A stretch of DNA of 64,000 bases, taken from positions 306,596 through 370,595 of the forward strand of contig NZ_JAVRIB010000001.1 in the NCBI RefSeq assembly GCF_031846275.1, given 5' to 3'. Shown here in pieces: positions 60,299-64,000 of the stretch. Within the stretch, counting starts at the first letter, position 1; every line of letters begins with the position of its first letter. The position numbers were made by a program, and so were the translations under genes. Source of the DNA: Spectribacter hydrogenoxidans (lineage in GTDB: Bacteria > Pseudomonadota > Gammaproteobacteria > Nevskiales > Salinisphaeraceae). The notes beneath the pieces are model-generated. The model did no database searches and was not told the origin of the DNA. It saw only the letters and a list, made by a program, of their open reading frames with translations.

Positions 60299-61666
60299 TC
60301 AGGCCGGACTGGGCTCGGCGTCCGACACCTCGTCATCGCGTTTACGCTCGGCCATGGCGGCGCGCAGGGCGCTGTCCTCCTCGGCCTGCACCGCGGGCGA
60401 GAAGCGCACGGCCAGGGCGAAGAAGGAACAGACCACCACGGCGCAGCCCAGGAACAGCAGGCCCTGGGCATAGCTCAGCGATTCGCTCTTGAACAGGAAG
60501 CCGGCCGCCACCGCGCCGGCGTTACCGCCGGCGCCGACGATGCCGGCCACCGCGCCCAGCGCCTTCTTGTGCATGAAGGGCACCAGGCCGAAAGTGGCGC
60601 CCTCGGACATCTGCACGAACAGGCTGAACAGGATCATCGAGGCGATGGCCAGCGCCAGCACGGTCATCTGCGAGAACAGGATCAGCGCGAAGCCCTCGAC
60701 CAGTAGCGCCAGGAACAGGAACTGCACCCGGCCGCGCAGGCCGCGGTAGCGGGCGAACAGGTCCGAGAAGAAGCCGCCGAGCGTGCGGGCGAAGAGGTTC
60801 ATCAGCCCGAACAGGCCGGCGATCAGCCCGGCGGTCTTCAGGTCCAGGTCGAATTCGTCGAAGAAATAGATGGCCGCGACGTTATTGATCGTCAGCTCCA
60901 CCCCGAAGCAGGCGGCATAGACGATGAACAGCGCCCACACGCGGTAGTCGGCGGCGGCGGTCTTGAAGGTGCCCCAGCCGCCGCGCTCGGCCTTCGCCGG
61001 CGGAATCAGGCCCTGTTCGCGCAGTTCGCGGTAGTCGCCGTCCGGCGCGTCCCGGGTGACGAACCAGTAAGCGATGCCGGTGGCGAACAGCACCATGCCG
61101 GGCACCACCATGGCCAGCCGCCAGCCCAGCGTTTCCGACACGCCGAGGCTGACGATGGCGGTGAAGATCAGCGGCATCACGATCTGGGTGGTGCCGCCGC
61201 CGAGATTGCCCCAGCCGGCGGTGGTGGCATTGGCCGTGCCCACCACGTTGGGGCCGAACATCACCGACGTGTGGTACTGGGTGATCACGAACGAGGCGCC
61301 AATGGCGCCGATCGCCAGCCGCCCCATCAGGAAGGTCTCGAAGGAGTCGGCGAAACCGATCGCCATCACCGGCAGCGAGCCGAGCACCAGCAGCCACGTG
61401 TAGGTGCGGCGCGGGCCGAACTTGTCGCACAGCGGGCCGATGATCAGCCGCACCAGCACGGTAATGGCCACCGAGGCGATGATGGTCGAGCCCACCATCG
61501 ATTTGTCCAGGTTCAGGTCTTCCCGGACCACCGCCATCAGCGGTGCGATGCCGAACCAGCCGAAGAAACACAGGTGAAAGGCCAGCCAGGTCATGTGGAA
61601 GGTACGCATCTGGATCGACTTGAAATCGAACAGGCGGATGCGCGTGGCTTTGTTGGCGAGTTCCAT
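60299..61666 (-). CDS. narK: Nitrate/nitrite transporter, NarK family
   Basis: The 455-residue protein has 12 membrane segments in MFS form with the loop motif GPLCDKFGPRRTYTW and the nitrate signature NATTAGWGNLGGGTTQIVMP in TM5. It imports nitrate, or exchanges it for nitrite, across the inner membrane. It lies between the NrtA-like gene and nirB, so transport and reduction are transcribed together. A charged cytoplasmic tail (AERKRDDEVSDAE) is present. Confidence 0.95.
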   Translation of the reverse strand: MELANKATRIRLFDFKSIQMRTFHMTWLAFHLCFFGWFGIAPLMAVVREDLNLDKSMVGSTIIASVAITVLVRLIIGPLCDKFGPRRTYTWLLVLGSLPVMAIGFADSFETFLMGRLAIGAIGASFVITQYHTSVMFGPNVVGTANATTAGWGNLGGGTTQIVMPLIFTAIVSLGVSETLGWRLAMVVPGMVLFATGIAYWFVTRDAPDGDYRELREQGLIPPAKAERGGWGTFKTAAADYRVWALFIVYAACFGVELTINNVAAIYFFDEFDLDLKTAGLIAGLFGLMNLFARTLGGFFSDLFARYRGLRGRVQFLFLALLVEGFALILFSQMTVLALAIASMILFSLFVQMSEGATFGLVPFMHKKALGAVAGIVGAGGNAGAVAAGFLFKSESLSYAQGLLFLGCAVVVCSFFALAVRFSPAVQAEEDSALRAAMAERKRDDEVSDAEPSPA

Positions 61667-61689
61667 GGGTCGTCCTTGCAGGTCTTGCT

Positions 61690-63084
61690 TCAGGCGTGGG
61701 TTTCGGGGTTGAGCCGCCGCAGGTCGGCCAGCGCCGCGCTCAGAGCGTGGCGCTCGAAGGATTCCAGGTAGGCCACCGGCCGGTCGGGGTCGAACACGCG
61801 ACCGTCGATGAAGCGGTCCGGCCCCATCGCCAGAGCGCCGTCGTTCGTGGTCAGCGTCCAGGACTGGGCGTGACCGCCGGCAGGTCGATCATCCGCGGCC
61901 GGCGCGGGCATGTTCAGCTCGCCGGCCACGGCCCGGTAGATATCCGGCCGGTAGACCTCGGCCGCGGCCCGGCGGATATCCACGGCGTGCCGGATCTGGC
62001 CCCAGCGCAGCATCTGGGTGATGAACCAGGCTGCGTGGGAACGCCAGGGGAAGTTGGCCGCGTAACGGTGGAATACATTGAAGTCCGGCAGCGCCTCCGG
62101 CTGGGAGCCGGGGTGGTACTGAAAGCCGCCCGACAGGGCCCGGCGCAGCAGGGCCGGGTCCGCGTCCACGTACGCCGGTCCGGCCAGGATCTGGGCCGCC
62201 TCGGCCCGGTTGCCCGGCACGTCCAGCCAGGCGCAGGCGGTGATCAGGGCCCGCAGCAGTGCGCGGTGGGTGTCCGGGTTGGTGTCGGCCCAGTCGCGGG
62301 TGACGCCGAACACCTTTTCGGGCGCATTGTTCCAGAGCTCATAGCCGGTAATCACCGCGTGTCCGACGCCCCGCGCCACGGCCAACTGGTTCCAGGGTTC
62401 GCCCACGCAGTAGCCGGCGATGCGGCCGGCCGCGAGGTTGGCCACCATGCGCGGCGGATCGATCACGATCAGCCGTACGTCACGTTCCGGGTCGATGCCA
62501 CCGGCAGCCAGCCAGTAGCGCAGCTGGTAATTGTGAGACGACACCGGGTAGACGCTGGCGAAGGTCAGCGGCGCCAGCCCTTCGGCCTGGTCGGCCTCGA
62601 TCACCCGTTTGAGGGCACGGGCCGACACCGGGCGGCTGGCCATGGCCTCGGGGTCGGCGGCGAGCATCCGCTGGTACAACTCCGCGGATACCGTGATTGC
62701 GTTGCCGTTGAGGTTGAGCGACAGGGCCGTGATCATCGGCTGCGGTGTGCCGCTGGCCCCCAGGCTGGTCGCCAGCGGCATGCCTGCCAGCATGTGGGCG
62801 CCGTCGAGCGCGCCGATCGCCACCTTGTCGCGAATGGCCGCCCAGGAGGGCTCGCGGGACAGCCTGACTTCCAGTCCTTCGGCCGCGAAGAAGCCACGCT
62901 CGGCAGCGATCGCCAGCGGGGCGCAATCGGTGAGCGGGATGAAGCCGAGCGTTACCCGGCGCTTGCTGGAGGCGTTTCGTCCGTTGCCGCGACTGGCGCC
63001 GGCCAGGCCGGTGGCGGCTGCCATCGCCGCCCCGGCACCCCCGGCCAGCAGCCGTCGGCGGGAGTCCTGAAATGGGCGGCTCAT
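61690..63084 (-). CDS. nasF: CmpA/NrtA family nitrate-binding protein
   Basis: The 464-residue protein has a twin-arginine-type signal (DSRRRLLAGGAGAAMAAATGL) and a NrtA-like binding domain: LGFIPLTDCAPLAIAAERGFFAAEGLEV, GALDGAHMLAGMPLATSLG, and GYCVGEPWNQLAVARGVG. It binds nitrate in the periplasm for an ABC importer, yet no permease or ATPase gene follows; NarK does. It may act as a sensor protein (NasS-like) rather than a transport subunit, although NasS lacks the export signal. It is the first gene of the operon, after a leader with terminator. Confidence 0.85.
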   Translation of the reverse strand: MSRPFQDSRRRLLAGGAGAAMAAATGLAGASRGNGRNASSKRRVTLGFIPLTDCAPLAIAAERGFFAAEGLEVRLSREPSWAAIRDKVAIGALDGAHMLAGMPLATSLGASGTPQPMITALSLNLNGNAITVSAELYQRMLAADPEAMASRPVSARALKRVIEADQAEGLAPLTFASVYPVSSHNYQLRYWLAAGGIDPERDVRLIVIDPPRMVANLAAGRIAGYCVGEPWNQLAVARGVGHAVITGYELWNNAPEKVFGVTRDWADTNPDTHRALLRALITACAWLDVPGNRAEAAQILAGPAYVDADPALLRRALSGGFQYHPGSQPEALPDFNVFHRYAANFPWRSHAAWFITQMLRWGQIRHAVDIRRAAAEVYRPDIYRAVAGELNMPAPAADDRPAGGHAQSWTLTTNDGALAMGPDRFIDGRVFDPDRPVAYLESFERHALSAALADLRRLNPETHA

Positions 63085-63142
63085 GGCCGGCTCCGGCGTA
63101 TTGTGAAAGTCATGGCATTCATGGCGTTTCCCCTGGCCCAAA

Positions 63143-63187
63143 CAAAAAACGCCCGCGCCTCGACCGTGGTGGTCGAGACGCGGGCGT
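63143..63187 (-). terminator. Leader terminator (attenuator) of the nas operon
   Basis: On the minus strand, arms of 17 bases (ACGCCCGCGTCTCGACC and its near-perfect complement) pair around ACCAC and are followed by TTTTTT. It lies about 60 bp before the first gene of the operon rather than behind a gene, so it should stop transcription unless overcome. Confidence 0.88.
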
Positions 63188-63230
63188 CTTTGCCCTGAGC
63201 GATCTGCTTGTGTCACCGCTGTCGGCATCC

Positions 63231-63246
63231 GGATCGCCATTGATCC
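63231..63246 (-). promoter_or_regulatory. Hexaloop hairpin of ANTAR-target type
   Basis: In the transcript GGATC and GATCC pair around the six-base loop AAUGGC, which has A at loop position 1 and G at position 4, the known signature of ANTAR-protein RNA targets. It lies between the promoter and the leader terminator. The second hexaloop hairpin usual in such leaders is not clear to me. Confidence 0.55.
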
Positions 63247-63273
63247 GCCGGCATCGGCGCTTGTGAACATTCT

Positions 63274-63289
63274 TGCAGTGACCGTGCCA
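63274..63289 (-). promoter_or_regulatory. Sigma-54 promoter of the nas operon
   Basis: TGGCACGGTCACTGCA on the minus strand keeps the GG and GC doublets with the exact 10-bp separation and differs at one position from TGGCACG-N4-TTGCA. A start near 63264 would give a leader of about 180 bases holding the hexaloop hairpin and terminator. Confidence 0.75.
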
Positions 63290-63459
63290 ATCGGCTTTTT
63301 GTGTACTTTTATATTACGAATCAGATGGTTATCTGCTGGTGTGCAATTGACGGATGGCCGGCTCGCGATCCGCCCCGCACCATGGCGGCCCTTCTCGGAT
63401 CGGATTTGCACCAATGCCGGGCACCAGGCCTGTTAATACTTCCCGCGCGCCGCGCCGGC

Positions 63460-64000
63460 TCAGTCGAACGCGAATGCGGCTTGCAACCACAGGCGGCGGG
63501 TATCGACCGCGAATGTCCTGGCCCGGTAGTCGGCGGCCTTGGCCAGCAGGCTCAACTGTTCGGTGACCGGTACGGCGACGGACAGGTCGATTTCGCGGCC
63601 GTAGTCGGCATCGCCCTGGTCGGCCCGTAGATCGTGATAGGCCGCCGTCAACCGGACCGGCCCCGCCTTGCCGGACAGCTTCAGGTAGCGGTCCACCACC
63701 CCGCCCGGCGGGGTGACGAGAAATACATCGGCCCAGCCCTGGAAGGCGTGGTTGGTCGCCAGCGGGAACCGGAAGCCATAGGTGCCGTCGCCGCCGAGTC
63801 GCTCGTAGCCGAGGGTGGGTGTGATCGGTAACCCGGCCAGCGATAGCTGCAGCCGCAGATAGTTGGCGTCCACGGTTGCCGGCGCGTCGGCGTGATCGGT
63901 CTGCTCGGCATAGGCCAGTTGATAGCGCAACTGGCGCAGGGTGCCGGTTGCCCGCAATCCCAGCACCCGATGGTCGGGGGCCCCCGGTGCCCGCGGGACG
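63460..64000 (-). CDS. Alginate-export-type outer membrane porin (5' end off window)
   Basis: The frame is open to the right edge, so the N-terminus is missing. The visible 180 residues show alternating beta strands with aromatic girdles: LRQLRYQLAYAEQTDHADA, LGYERLGGDGTYGFRFPLATNHAFQGWADVFL, and a terminal strand LWLQAAFAFD ending in aromatic-hydrophobic order. This matches the alginate export family porins, which carry anions such as nitrate in some clusters. It lies directly upstream of the nas leader. Confidence 0.85.
   Translation of the reverse strand, partial: VPRAPGAPDHRVLGLRATGTLRQLRYQLAYAEQTDHADAPATVDANYLRLQLSLAGLPITPTLGYERLGGDGTYGFRFPLATNHAFQGWADVFLVTPPGGVVDRYLKLSGKAGPVRLTAAYHDLRADQGDADYGREIDLSVAVPVTEQLSLLAKAADYRARTFAVDTRRLWLQAAFAFD

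Noticed and set aside
61696..63198. 500-codon open frame opposite the NrtA-like gene
   Set aside because: Antisense shadow, and it would run through the leader terminator.
63335..63412. NtrC binding sites upstream of the sigma-54 promoter
   Set aside because: Only half-site-like strings (TGGTG, TTGCACC) are present. No full palindrome with NtrC spacing was seen, so none is annotated.

Overview
The window is chromosomal DNA of high GC content with short intergenic gaps and gammaproteobacterial gene content: MetE with its activator MetR, a PilE/FimT/PilV/PilW/PilX/PilY1 minor-pilin operon, malate synthase G, and an assimilatory nitrate cluster of the NasF/NarK/NirBD/NasA kind. I cannot name the genus from sequence alone. 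No tRNA, rRNA, CRISPR array, integrase or intact transposase was found.

Layout. Positions 1-16400 are ordinary housekeeping and stress genes: a SlyD-type isomerase cut by the window edge, a MerR regulator with a repeat-type operator, cold shock protein, a DUF4382 lipoprotein, Tag glycosylase, GST, an enoyl-CoA hydratase relative, metE/metR, and a flavin monooxygenase-methyltransferase pair beside an HxlR regulator.

Positions 16700-37000 are a defence island. It opens with a type I restriction-modification operon (hsdR, hsdM, hsdS) that has a MazEF-like toxin-antitoxin pair and a HigA-like gene inserted between hsdR and hsdM. Next is a four-gene set with visibly lower GC: a 1000-residue protein with a MORC/Hsp90-type ATPase at one end and a histidine-kinase-like module at the other, a diverged receiver protein, a C5 DNA methyltransferase and a Vsr-type endonuclease. 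This is the best candidate for an undescribed system. Then come remnants of PIN and Fic genes, hipBA with three evenly spaced operators, a PIN/XRE-ImmA pair, and an AbiE-like nucleotidyltransferase pair.

Positions 32460-44330 carry three copies of the last 145 bp of glcB. One belongs to the intact gene (42155-44332). The other two (32463 and 38922) are each joined to a nearly identical alpha/beta hydrolase gene. This suggests two related islands stacked at the 3' end of glcB.

Positions 44700-50830 are the minor-pilin operon. Positions 50840-52780 hold a RimK-like ATP-grasp/GNAT pair. Positions 52827-63084 are the nitrate assimilation cluster: transport (NrtA-like protein, NarK), reduction (NasA, NirBD) and siroheme supply (SUMT, with a HemD homolog on the other strand). 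Its leader shows a sigma-54 type promoter, a hexaloop hairpin of ANTAR type and a strong intrinsic terminator, which together predict nitrogen control plus nitrate-responsive antitermination. The window ends inside an alginate-export-type porin.
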